DNA of 10,605 nt, taken from contig CAZIPZ010000143.1 of assembly GCA_964541075.1 (NCBI GenBank), forward strand, positions 1-10,605, read 5' to 3'. The notes beneath the pieces were generated by a model that saw only the letters and a list, made by a program, of their open reading frames with translations, searched no databases and was not told where the DNA came from. Position numbers and translations under genes: made by a program. Below, in pieces: positions 1 to 7,358 of the stretch (the stretch's first letter is position 1; each line of letters begins with the position of its first letter). The stretch comes from CAZIPZ01 sp964541075 (GTDB taxonomy: Bacteria; Acidobacteriota; Terriglobia; 20CM-2-55-15).

Positions 1-865
1 ACAATCCGATGAAGAAGAAAGCCCCGATAATAGGTGGAAGCAGAGGCTCGCCTGAAAAGTTGTGACGCCAGTTGTAGTCTCCCTCAAAATGAAACGCAGA
101 CAGCGTCTTCTCCCAATTGTTCAGGAATGCGGACCAGGGAGTTTGCATGGTGAATATCGAGATCTGCGACGTTCGGCCCCAGAAGTCCCCGGGGTGGAAG
201 TAGAAATAGTGGGCAAGCGGGAAAGCGACTATAGCGGCGGTCAGGATCAGCACCGACAGCTTCTTCGCGCGGTCCGTTCTATGGCTGCTTGCCGCGCCAA
301 TGATGACAACGAGCGGCATGATCCGGAATGCGATGTAAGTATAAAAGCCTAACCCCAGCATGACGCCGCTTAACACGAAATCCATTGTTTGGTTGGATGT
401 CAGGCCGCGCCATAGAAAGTACAGCGCCCACACCGCCAGCAGCGGAGCCATAATCGCCCGGAAGCCAATGCGCGAAAAGTTTGTGTGCCAGAACGACGTC
501 GCCAGGAGAAATGCCGCTGTTGACGCGATCCGCCAATCATGCGAGCGGCGAGCGAAAAAGTACAGGCCGGCTACTGTCAGAATTCCGGTTAAGGCGGAAA
601 CGATGCGGAGCGACCAGACATGGTTGCCAAAAACCCTTACGGACACACCTTGGAGCGCAATAAAGAGTCCTTCGCGCCCGTAGTTCTCGGGATAAAAAAC
701 CTTGAACCCTTCCTGTGATTTGATGGCTTCCACGGCATTATTCCCATTCATTGCTTCGTCGGGATACAAGCCGGGTGGGACGGTGGAGATGTCCTTGAGC
801 CGAAATATCGCCGCTACCATCATGACGGCGGCTATGATCAGAATTTCCCGGGTCCAGGAGGTCAT
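1..865 (-). CDS. GT39/ArnT-like polyprenyl-phosphate-sugar glycosyltransferase (partial, 3' end off window)
   Basis: This is the N-terminal 288 residues of a multi-pass inner-membrane protein; the frame stays open to the left edge. Residues 6-21 form a first hydrophobic helix. It is followed by PPGLYPDEA (30-38), whose Asp-Glu pair fits the acidic motif in the first periplasmic loop of GT-C enzymes of the GT39/ArnT/PMT_2 type, and by a second loop motif, NYGREGLF (61-68). Further hydrophobic stretches lie near 86-104, 114-125, 137-151, 164-180, 183-190 and 203-223. Family members move a sugar from a polyprenyl-phosphate carrier to an envelope acceptor on the outer face of the membrane; donor and acceptor cannot be told here. 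The ATG at 865 is chosen because an in-frame TAA lies only 9 nt upstream. No good Shine-Dalgarno sequence precedes it; an AGGA sits about 13 nt upstream. The gene is divergent from the PIG-L gene. Family call strong, subfamily open. Confidence 0.85.
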   Translation of the reverse strand, partial: MTSWTREILIIAAVMMVAAIFRLKDISTVPPGLYPDEAMNGNNAVEAIKSQEGFKVFYPENYGREGLFIALQGVSVRVFGNHVWSLRIVSALTGILTVAGLYFFARRSHDWRIASTAAFLLATSFWHTNFSRIGFRAIMAPLLAVWALYFLWRGLTSNQTMDFVLSGVMLGLGFYTYIAFRIMPLVVIIGAASSHRTDRAKKLSVLILTAAIVAFPLAHYFYFHPGDFWGRTSQISIFTMQTPWSAFLNNWEKTLSAFHFEGDYNWRHNFSGEPLLPPIIGAFFFIGL

Positions 866-887
866 AAGAGATTACACGTCCTACGCG

Positions 888-915
888 AATATAAGCGGCG
901 ACGGGCACTATTCAA
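888..915 (-). promoter_or_regulatory. Candidate sigma70-type promoter for the glycosyltransferase gene
   Basis: Read on the minus strand, TTGAAT (915-910; 4 of 6 to the -35 consensus) and TATATT (893-888; 5 of 6 to the -10 consensus) are separated by 16 nt. Transcription would begin about 15-20 nt before the ATG at 865, giving a very short leader. This is a consensus match by eye, and the sigma preference of the organism is unknown. Confidence 0.4.
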
Positions 916-1050
916 AATCCGGCTGGCGTGGCGAGAATGCACCAGACGCTGTTTCAACGGATATTAGAAACCCGACATCTTGTCTTCCGTTCCTCGATTA
1001 CCCGGGTGAATTGCTGCCGGCGGAAAGTAGCTAGTTCAATCGGATGCGAG

Positions 1051-1071
1051 TACAATCCTCGGATCTTAGGA
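1051..1071 (+). promoter_or_regulatory. Candidate -10 element and ribosome binding site of the PIG-L gene
   Basis: TACAAT (1051-1056) matches the -10 consensus at 5 of 6 bases and lies 19 nt before the ATG at 1076, but no convincing -35 hexamer is found 15-19 nt further upstream. AGGA (1068-1071) is a short Shine-Dalgarno match. Its spacing is 4 nt to the ATG at 1076 and 10 nt to the in-frame ATG at 1082, so either codon could be used. Confidence 0.3.
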
Positions 1072-1075
1072 AACT

Positions 1076-3619
1076 ATGAGTATGAAACCTATCCATCTAC
1101 TACTGTTGCTCTTCCTTGCAATTGTTGTTTCTGTTCCAGAGTTCACTCCCGCAGCAGACATCGCCGAGGATCGTGGCGCGATGGGGCTGAGTCAGGCTCT
1201 CAAACGTCTCGACGCAGTCGGCAGCGTCCTTCACACGGGCGCGCATCCGGACGATGAAAACAGTGGTTTATTAGCGTGGTTGTCGCGCGGACGGGGAATC
1301 CGGACTGCTTATCTTTCAGCAACTCGTGGCGACGGCGGGCAGAATCTTCTCGGAACCGAGCTTTTCGAGGCTCTCGGCGTAATCCGAACCGAGGAGTTGC
1401 TCGCAGCGCGAAGATTCGATCGAGCTCAGCAGTTTTTCACTCCTAACTACGAATTCGGATTTTCCAAGACTGCAGAGGAATCTTTCGAAAAGTGGGGACA
1501 CGATCAGGTTCTCGGTGACTTTGTCCGGATTATTCGTCAGTTCAAACCTGAAATCGTCATTTCCCGTTTTACGGGAACTCCCGCAGACGGTCATGGACAT
1601 CACCAGGTTGCGGGCGTCATTACCAGGGAGGCATTTCGCGCCGCTGGAGATGCGAAGCGCTTTCCCGAGTACGGTCAGCCTTGGCAGGCAAAAAAACTCT
1701 ATCTGAACGCATTTGGCAACTCCGACGCTGGGATCGGAATCAACATAGGAGAATACGATCCGGCGCTTGGTCGCTCATTTAATGAGATTGCAATGGAGGG
1801 CCGGAGCCTCCATCGTTCGCAGTCTCAAGGCGCCGCGCGTGAAAAGGGACCACGCCTCACCCGGCTCCAGTTGGTCGACAAGACAGTCGATGTTTCCGAC
1901 AACGAAGACTTGTTCTCCGGCACGATTCAAAGACTTTCGGATCTGTCGCAGCTGGAGCCCGCGCTGTCCGAGGAATTGATGCAGCTCCAACAACAGGTCA
2001 ACTTCATTCGAGAAAAAGCGAACTTTTCGCGGCCGTCGGACCTCACACGAGATCTCGGTAAGAGCATCCAGCAGTTGAGGCAAATTCGGAGCAAAGCCCG
2101 AAACGATCATGTGCGGTGGCTGTTGGAATCGAAAGAAGCGGATTTCTATGAAGCTGCCCGCTTATCTGCCGGGCTAGTAGTGGACGTTGTTGCGTCGGAT
2201 GATTCAGTCATTCCTGGTCAAGAATTTAATGTCAGCCTTATTGCGGTCAACGGGGGTCCGTTCAATTTCCCAATGGTTCGAACCAACATTGATCTTCCAG
2301 CTGGCTGGACTTCCGAAAGCCAAGCAGTCACGGGGGCTTTGCCGTCCGGCCAGAGATTTGAGCAGAAATTAAAAGTAAAGGTTCCGGTCGACGCAGTGTT
2401 CACCCAGCCCTACTGGCTAAAGGCGCCAAAGCAAGGAGATCGTTTCGTTTGGCCGGAAGGCTCTCCGGTCAACATGCCCTTCGACCCCCCCATTCTTCAA
2501 ACGAGGTTCGAAGTAGATTTTGAGGGCGCGCCTGTCGTGATGTCCAAGTCGGCCGAACGAGTGGTTGTGGATAACCTGTATGGAGAATTGAGAAGCGAAA
2601 TTAAAGTTGTTCCTGCGCTATCCGTCCGAATCTCGCCTGAGATTGCTGTGATTCCAGTGTCGGGAGAGCGACGGAAAGAGTTCACTGTCACGATTGAAAA
2701 CCAGAGTGTTACGCCTGTCGATAGCGAAGTTCGTTTGATCGCCCCTCCATCCTGGACGATCGTTCCAGCTACCCGCGCTGTGAAGTTTTCCCGGCAGGGT
2801 GAGAAGGCTTCTGTCCAGTTCATGGTCACGGCTCCTGCGGTCGCCGGCGATTTTACAGTGGAGGCGTTAGCGGTCGCGGGAGGCAAAGAGTACCGGGCCG
2901 GATACCAGGTGATCGCATACCCCCACGTTGAAACTCGTCACATATATGCGCCTGCCAGATCGCGGGTTGAAGTGTTCGATGTGCGAACATCCGTGAGTTC
3001 GATCGGTTATATTGCGGGCGCGGGCGATCGTGTGGCCGAATCTCTCCGGCAAATCGGATTAAACGTGGTGGACATATCAGCGACGGATCTTGCGAGGGGC
3101 GATTTGTCCCGTTTCCAGACGATTGTTCTAGGTATTCGGGCTTATGCTGCGCGTGAGGACGTTCGTGCCTACAACAATCGATTATTGGAGTACGTCCGGA
3201 ACGGGGGAACCCTGATCGTACAGTACAACACCTATGAAATTCTCGACAGCCAGTTCGGTCCCTATCCCTTCACCATAAGCCGGCCTCTCCACGATCGCGT
3301 GACCAAAGAGGATGCCGAAGTCCGCATACTCGATCCTGCCAATCGCATTTTCAATTTTCCAAACAAGATTACCGACAAAGACTTTGAAGGTTGGGTCCAG
3401 GAACGCGGGTTGTACTACCTCGGGACGTGGGACTCCAATTACAAACCTCTGCTTGAATCCCATGATCCGGGCGAGAATCCGAAAGAGGGTGGCCTGGTGG
3501 TCGCCAAATACGGGAAAGGTTCTTACGTGTACACCGGCTATGGTTTTTTCCGGCAGATGCCGGCTGGAGTGCCCGGCGCCTACAGGCTGTTTGCCAACCT
3601 CGTCAGCATCGAAAACTAG
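1076..3619 (+). CDS. Secreted PIG-L family (LmbE-like) deacetylase with Ig-like and Rossmann-like C-terminal domains
   Basis: An 847-residue predicted exported protein. Residues 4-20 are a hydrophobic signal-peptide core, with likely cleavage near Ala26/Ala27. The PIG-L/LmbE fold follows: AHPDDE (56-61) supplies presumed zinc ligands His57 and Asp60 and general base Asp59 by analogy with MshB, then TRGDGGQN (83-90), RTEELLAARRFD (104-115) and DGHGHHQ (171-177), where His176 is the likely third zinc ligand. Known members remove acetyl groups from N-acetylglucosamine-type substrates with zinc. The rest is unusual for a simple deacetylase of about 230-300 aa: a Leu/Gln-rich helical stretch (about 280-345), two beta-rich Ig-like segments (about 365-450 and 515-612, the second resembling NEW3-type domains), and a Rossmann-like GATase/ThuA-like domain (about 640-847). 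In that last domain I see no Gly-x-Cys-x-Gly nucleophile elbow, so it is probably non-catalytic. The start may be 1076 or 1082. Substrate unknown; I infer envelope or extracellular amino sugars. Confidence 0.88.
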   Translation: MSMKPIHLLLLLFLAIVVSVPEFTPAADIAEDRGAMGLSQALKRLDAVGSVLHTGAHPDDENSGLLAWLSRGRGIRTAYLSATRGDGGQNLLGTELFEALGVIRTEELLAARRFDRAQQFFTPNYEFGFSKTAEESFEKWGHDQVLGDFVRIIRQFKPEIVISRFTGTPADGHGHHQVAGVITREAFRAAGDAKRFPEYGQPWQAKKLYLNAFGNSDAGIGINIGEYDPALGRSFNEIAMEGRSLHRSQSQGAAREKGPRLTRLQLVDKTVDVSDNEDLFSGTIQRLSDLSQLEPALSEELMQLQQQVNFIREKANFSRPSDLTRDLGKSIQQLRQIRSKARNDHVRWLLESKEADFYEAARLSAGLVVDVVASDDSVIPGQEFNVSLIAVNGGPFNFPMVRTNIDLPAGWTSESQAVTGALPSGQRFEQKLKVKVPVDAVFTQPYWLKAPKQGDRFVWPEGSPVNMPFDPPILQTRFEVDFEGAPVVMSKSAERVVVDNLYGELRSEIKVVPALSVRISPEIAVIPVSGERRKEFTVTIENQSVTPVDSEVRLIAPPSWTIVPATRAVKFSRQGEKASVQFMVTAPAVAGDFTVEALAVAGGKEYRAGYQVIAYPHVETRHIYAPARSRVEVFDVRTSVSSIGYIAGAGDRVAESLRQIGLNVVDISATDLARGDLSRFQTIVLGIRAYAAREDVRAYNNRLLEYVRNGGTLIVQYNTYEILDSQFGPYPFTISRPLHDRVTKEDAEVRILDPANRIFNFPNKITDKDFEGWVQERGLYYLGTWDSNYKPLLESHDPGENPKEGGLVVAKYGKGSYVYTGYGFFRQMPAGVPGAYRLFANLVSIEN

Positions 3620-3636
3620 ACTGTATGTCAGTTCTC

Positions 3637-3652
3637 TAGCCGGCGCCGGTTA
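3637..3652. terminator. GC-rich palindrome between convergent genes, possible bidirectional terminator
   Basis: The 30-bp gap between the convergent PIG-L and SGNH genes contains the perfect palindrome CCGGCGCCGG (3640-3649). It extends to a 6-bp stem (TAGCCG with CGGTTA, one G-U pair) around a GCGC loop at 3637-3652. On the plus strand TTGTTT follows, a weak U-tract. The palindrome abuts the TAA of the SGNH gene. Its position between 3' ends favours a terminator, but the short stem and imperfect U-tract keep confidence modest. Confidence 0.4.
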
Positions 3653-4912
3653 TTGTTTGGACTGTGCGGAATGTGTGATTCGCGTGTCGGAGGTGTTGCT
3701 CGAATGCGCAATTACAAATTTCGAGAGGTGTTCGCTGACAACAGTATGACCTTCCCGGCTAAAGTGGCCATCCGCTGGTATGAAGAGTTCCTCTGAGTTG
3801 TCCTGAAGGAGCAGCGGGTAAAGATCCAGGAACGGAATTTCAAGATCACTGCACATTTGCGCGACGATTTTCTGTGGTCTCGCCGGATCGTCAACGTATC
3901 GCGCGATGACTTCGCTGCCCGAAAAGCTTCGTATCAGTATGGGGCTGTACACATCGGGATAAACCTGAAGAGGGGAGGGAATCATACTGACGAGAAACTG
4001 GGCGTGGTTTCTGCGGGCTTCCTCGCGAATCTCCTTCATCAACGCCTTCATAAGAGGCACACCCTGCTTCAACACGTCGTCCGCATACCAGCCGGAAATC
4101 AGCCCAGGCGTCCGGGGAAGGGTTGGTGTCATACCAATTGATGTAAGGATGTTCACGAGCCACGGTTTAGTCTGAAGAAACGTTCTCATGCCGTTTTCGA
4201 GGACGTCCACGATGAAAAATCGAGGTCTGCGTGAAACCAAGTTGGGGGAATAGTCTTTCTGCGGACGGTGGGACAACGTCAGCCCTCCGCCGCTATCCAA
4301 CGCAAAGCCTGGAGGAGCAGGCGATTTCTCTGACGAGCCGTATTCACTCAAGCGGAGGTTGTCGAGTATGTCGTTGACAAACACCATCAGTATGTAAACA
4401 TCTCCGGTGATCCCTTGCCTCGCGAGTTCCTTCATGAAAAGCATCTCTTGCGCGGTGCCGTACCCATAAACGCCGGCATTTATTACTTCGTAACTCCCGC
4501 CTTTTCCCTTCAATGTGTTCTGCAATAAGACCGGGAAGGTGTTTTCGTGCGGCATGGCCATCGCAAATGTAAAGGAATCACCGAGAACTACAATCCGCCT
4601 TGACCCTCGCGGCGCTGCAGGCGCGACCATTCCATTCCTGAGGCCCTGTGTACTAATCGCAATCTCGTGCTTCTTAAAGGTATGCCTGGGCTTGACCCAG
4701 TACGAGCCCGGATTCAATCGCCACCCCAGATTCGTATCGAAGGTAGTTAACGGCAAATGACTTTCGGTGGCTTCATAGAATCGTGCTAGACCATATTCCA
4801 GGACGATGAAACACACGAGCGCCGTCATGCCGATCATGATCAGATAGAAACTAAAAAGCTTTAGTCTGGACGGCTGCTTTTTGCGAGTCGAATCGCCGGG
4901 CTTATCGTGCAT
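3650..4912 (-). CDS. Membrane-anchored SGNH/GDSL-family hydrolase or acyltransferase
   Basis: A 420-residue protein with a basic N-terminus (residues 10-18), one hydrophobic helix (about 19-40) and a long domain predicted to lie outside the cytoplasmic membrane. SGNH landmarks appear in order: block I VVLGDSFTF (108-116; nucleophile Ser113), block II NAG (145-147), block III VND (179-181; Asn180) and block V in PADGHFSREGH (379-389; Asp381 with His383). The Asp-x-His form, rather than Asp-x-x-His, is seen in AlgJ/AlgX-like members. About 190-290 is a variable insertion. Family members are esterases or O-acetyltransferases on glycans and lipids; which activity applies is not visible. It is the last gene of the carbamoyltransferase operon, 22 nt after the DUF5989 gene, so it probably acts on the same pathway's product. 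No good Shine-Dalgarno precedes the ATG, which fits coupled translation. Family call firm, substrate unknown. Confidence 0.85.
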   Translation of the reverse strand: MHDKPGDSTRKKQPSRLKLFSFYLIMIGMTALVCFIVLEYGLARFYEATESHLPLTTFDTNLGWRLNPGSYWVKPRHTFKKHEIAISTQGLRNGMVAPAAPRGSRRIVVLGDSFTFAMAMPHENTFPVLLQNTLKGKGGSYEVINAGVYGYGTAQEMLFMKELARQGITGDVYILMVFVNDILDNLRLSEYGSSEKSPAPPGFALDSGGGLTLSHRPQKDYSPNLVSRRPRFFIVDVLENGMRTFLQTKPWLVNILTSIGMTPTLPRTPGLISGWYADDVLKQGVPLMKALMKEIREEARRNHAQFLVSMIPSPLQVYPDVYSPILIRSFSGSEVIARYVDDPARPQKIVAQMCSDLEIPFLDLYPLLLQDNSEELFIPADGHFSREGHTVVSEHLSKFVIAHSSNTSDTRITHSAQSKQ

Positions 4913-4934
4913 GTGCTTTCGGAGTTCCGTTCGG

Positions 4935-5087
4935 CTAAAACAGCGTATAGATAAAAGGCGCCACTGCGGAGCCCTGAGTCAACACGATCAGACCGCCGAA
5001 AAGCGCCAGAATAACTACAATCGGCAAGAGCCAAAATTTTTTTCGTTCTTTGAGAAAAGCCCACAATTCGAGGGCAAGTTCAGCCAT
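4935..5087 (-). CDS. DUF5989 / SxtK-like single-pass membrane peptide
   Basis: A 50-residue protein. A charged amphipathic start (LELWAFLKERKKFW, 6-19) leads into one membrane helix (about 20-37), then a short tail ending SAVAPFIYTLF (40-50). The Phe-Leu-Lys-Glu-Arg-Lys-Lys segment, the Leu-Leu-Pro at the helix entry and the Pro-Phe-Ile-Tyr-Thr-Leu-Phe end fit the small family I know as DUF5989, whose members sit beside carbamoyltransferases and which corresponds to SxtK of saxitoxin clusters. The start is set by GGAG at 5096-5093, 5 nt before the ATG; the same frame stays open upstream to 5417, but that extension is only a shadow of the SxtJ-like gene. The SxtJ-like gene ends 11 nt upstream. 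No biochemical function is established to my knowledge; a helper or membrane tether for the carbamoyltransferase is inference. Confidence 0.85.
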   Translation of the reverse strand: MAELALELWAFLKERKKFWLLPIVVILALFGGLIVLTQGSAVAPFIYTLF

Positions 5088-5092
5088 GGTGT

Positions 5093-5096
5093 CTCC
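5093..5096 (-). promoter_or_regulatory. Shine-Dalgarno fixing the DUF5989 start
   Basis: GGAG read on the minus strand (5096 to 5093) lies 5 nt before the ATG at 5087 and within the 11-nt gap after the SxtJ-like stop codon. It is the clearest ribosome binding site in this operon and selects the 50-aa product over longer in-frame readings. Confidence 0.7.
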
Positions 5097-5098
5097 AA

Positions 5099-5506
5099 TC
5101 AAAACTGACGTTTCATATGTGAGGGGCTTCGCGCCTGGCGAACAACGCGATATGAATCTGCGTTTGGAAGAAGAAACCGGTTCATTGGATCCTTTCCAGT
5201 TAAACGGATAATAAAAGCGGTCGGTGTAAACACGACGTAATAAATGAGACTTAGAATAATCTTGGTGTTGATCCATCCAAGCACGTGGGCCAATTGCATC
5301 CATGCGCGGTGCGGCTGACGCAAAATGCTTGGCGTCAGGATTCCCGGAACAAACAAAGAGCCCCCAAGGATCAGGGCCCACAACCGGGGATTTTGCCCTC
5401 GCCTTATGAACGGCCACATGGCAATGAAGAGAAAGACTCCTCCCACTGTTGTTCCAAATGATCTCAGTTGGGCGTTTGTTTCTTGAATCTGCTGACTCGA
5501 GTTCAT
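5099..5506 (-). CDS. SxtJ-family small membrane protein
   Basis: A 135-residue protein with about three membrane-spanning stretches (about 19-34, 42-59 and 82-102). The core LAHVLGWINTKIILSLIYYV (72-91) followed by FTPTAFIIRLTGKDPMNR (93-110) fits the SxtJ family pattern: Gly-x-x-Asn-Thr, a helix with Tyr-Tyr, Thr-Pro, then Arg-Leu-x-Gly-Lys-Asp-Pro. SxtJ is encoded beside the O-carbamoyltransferase SxtI in saxitoxin clusters, and its role is unknown. The ATG at 5506 is used because it lies 4 nt after the carbamoyltransferase stop; the open frame to 5719 merely overlaps that gene. A GGA about 10 nt upstream, inside the carbamoyltransferase end, may serve as ribosome binding site, so translation is probably coupled. 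I infer a membrane partner that presents the substrate to, or recruits, the carbamoyltransferase. Confidence 0.87.
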   Translation of the reverse strand: MNSSQQIQETNAQLRSFGTTVGGVFLFIAMWPFIRRGQNPRLWALILGGSLFVPGILTPSILRQPHRAWMQLAHVLGWINTKIILSLIYYVVFTPTAFIIRLTGKDPMNRFLLPNADSYRVVRQARSPSHMKRQF

Positions 5507-5510
5507 GGGT

Positions 5511-7358
5511 TCAATCCAGAACGAATTCCTTACGCCAATCGATGTCTGCCGGCATTGGCTTCTGATCGGCCTTCTTGATGAAGTAATTTCCAACGACCAG
5601 AACATCCATTTCAGTTCGCATGAAGCAACGATATGCATCCTCAGGACTGCCGACAATGGGCTCGCCCCGCACATTGAATGATGTATTGACGATGACGCCG
5701 CAGCCGGTCTTGGCTTCAAATGCTTTCAATAAGCGGTGATATCGTGGGTTCGTGTCGGCGTGCACCGTCTGTATGCGCGCTGAATAGTCAATGTGAGTCA
5801 CGGCCGGAATGTCCGATCTAGGTACATTCAATAAATCGATACCCCACAATCCATGGTCGGCGCCACCCATCGCGATGCATCGTTTGGGTTGAACAGGAGC
5901 AACGAGCAGCATGTATGGACTGTCGACATCCATTTCAAAATAATCCGAGACTCTCTCTCTTAAGACAGAGGGCGCAAATGGGCGGAATGACTCCCGAAAT
6001 TTGATTTTCAGATTCATGGTGGACTGCATTTTCGAGTTCCGAGCGTCGCCGATGATGCTACGGGCGCCCAGAGCTCTAGGACCGAACTCCATCCTGCCCT
6101 GAAACCACCCAATCACCTTGCCCGCGGCAAGCTGCTCTGCGGTCCTTTCGAATAGTTCATCGTCGGACAAACGGGAATAGGGAATACTTTTGTCCGCAAG
6201 GAAACGCTCGATTTCTTCGTTGTTGAAAAATGGGCCAAGGTAGCTTCCCTTCATACTGTCTCGTGCGCCGTCTGTCTTCCGATCCTTTGCCTCCATTTGG
6301 TACCATGCCGCCAAAGCGGCTCCCAGGGCGCCGCCAGCGTCTCCAGCAGCGGGTTGAATCCAGATGTTTTCAAACGGTCCCTCGCGTTGTATACGTCCAT
6401 TGCCAACGCAATTGAGAGCCACGCCACCGGCCATGCAGAGGTTCTTCTCGCCCGTTTCACGGTGAAGCGTCCGCGCAAGTCTCAACATGATGTCTTCAGT
6501 CACGTCCTGAATCGATCGGGCTAGATCCATCTCACGCTGAGTCAAAGGTGATTCAGGCTCACGCGGCGGCCCGTCGAAATGTTTGCTAAATTCGTCGTTC
6601 GTCATGGTGAGACCGACGCAATAGTTAAAGTAGTCGACGTTCAGCCGAAAGGTTCCGTCAGGTTTCACATCGATCAAATAGTCGTAAATCGCCTGTACGT
6701 ACTTCGGCTTGCCGTATGGAGCGAGACCCATCACTTTGTATTCGCCGGAGTTGACCTTGAATCCTGTGTGGTAAGTGAATGCGGAATAGAGCAAACCTAG
6801 CGAATGCGGAAATGGAATTTCCCAAAGGGGATTTAGCGTCACCCCGTTTCCGTGCCATGCAGACGTTGTAGCCCATTCTCCGACTCCGTCCAAACACAGA
6901 ACGGCCGCACTTTGATACGGCGAAGGATAGAAAGCCGAAGCTGCGTGCGATTCGTGGTGTTCGCCGAAAAGGATCTCAGGCGTGAATTTCTTGCCGGGCT
7001 CCTCAGTCATCGCCCAGAGCTCTTTCCGCAATAAATCCTTGAGGAAGAGTTTTTCCTTGAACCACACAGGCATCGCCATCACGAAAGAGCGCAGGCCTTT
7101 CGGCGCAAAGGAAAGATATGTTTCCAACAATCTGTCGAACTTTAGGAGAGGCTTGTCGTAGAAGACAACGTATCGAAGGTCCGGTAGGGAAATGCCGCCT
7201 TCCTTAAGGCAATACCGCAGAGCATTGACGGGAAATCTCGGATCGTGTTTCTTCCTAGTGAAGCGTTCCTCTTGAGCCGCCGCGATAAGTTCGCCATCGC
7301 GCACGAGGCATGCAGCGCTGTCATGATAATACGCAGAGATGCCAAGAATGTGGCTCAT
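5511..7358 (-). CDS. O-carbamoyltransferase, NodU/CmcH/TobZ (SxtI-like) family
   Basis: A 615-residue soluble enzyme of normal family length. Members use carbamoyl phosphate and ATP to make a carbamoyl-adenylate in a C-terminal YrdC-like domain, then transfer the carbamoyl group to a hydroxyl in an N-terminal Kae1-like domain with a bound metal. Seen here: ILGISAYYHDSAACLV (4-19), QEERFTRKKHD (29-39), FGEHHESHAASAFY (131-144; His134 and His138 are the presumed metal ligands), LDGVGEW (156-162), GEYKVMGLAPYGKP (205-218), MAGGVALNC (309-317), QPAAGDAGGALGAA (335-348), then the C-terminal part with GWFQGRMEFGPRALGARSI (417-435), RPFAPSV (459-465) and NTSFNVRGEPIV (558-569). The ATG at 7358 is chosen from the family N-terminus; the frame is open upstream to 7472 but that extension is unlike the family. 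No Shine-Dalgarno is evident. It is first in a four-gene operon. The hydroxyl acceptor (sugar, lipid or small molecule) cannot be read from the sequence. Confidence 0.95.
   Translation of the reverse strand: MSHILGISAYYHDSAACLVRDGELIAAAQEERFTRKKHDPRFPVNALRYCLKEGGISLPDLRYVVFYDKPLLKFDRLLETYLSFAPKGLRSFVMAMPVWFKEKLFLKDLLRKELWAMTEEPGKKFTPEILFGEHHESHAASAFYPSPYQSAAVLCLDGVGEWATTSAWHGNGVTLNPLWEIPFPHSLGLLYSAFTYHTGFKVNSGEYKVMGLAPYGKPKYVQAIYDYLIDVKPDGTFRLNVDYFNYCVGLTMTNDEFSKHFDGPPREPESPLTQREMDLARSIQDVTEDIMLRLARTLHRETGEKNLCMAGGVALNCVGNGRIQREGPFENIWIQPAAGDAGGALGAALAAWYQMEAKDRKTDGARDSMKGSYLGPFFNNEEIERFLADKSIPYSRLSDDELFERTAEQLAAGKVIGWFQGRMEFGPRALGARSIIGDARNSKMQSTMNLKIKFRESFRPFAPSVLRERVSDYFEMDVDSPYMLLVAPVQPKRCIAMGGADHGLWGIDLLNVPRSDIPAVTHIDYSARIQTVHADTNPRYHRLLKAFEAKTGCGVIVNTSFNVRGEPIVGSPEDAYRCFMRTEMDVLVVGNYFIKKADQKPMPADIDWRKEFVLD

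Noticed and set aside
702..1257. Two plus-strand open frames (702-1034 and 928-1257) upstream of and overlapping the PIG-L start
   Set aside because: The first is antisense to the glycosyltransferase N-terminus, the second runs out of frame into the PIG-L gene. Neither has a ribosome binding site or family pattern.
2497..2886. Minus-strand open frame of 129 codons inside the PIG-L gene
   Set aside because: It is antisense to a clear coding frame with continuous protein family signal. Its translation is Thr/Ser-rich and resembles nothing, as expected of a shadow frame.
3650..7358. A saxitoxin biosynthesis cluster
   Set aside because: Only the carbamoyltransferase, SxtJ-like and SxtK-like genes are seen. 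No polyketide-type SxtA, amidinotransferase SxtG or oxygenase genes are in the window, so toxin production is not supported.
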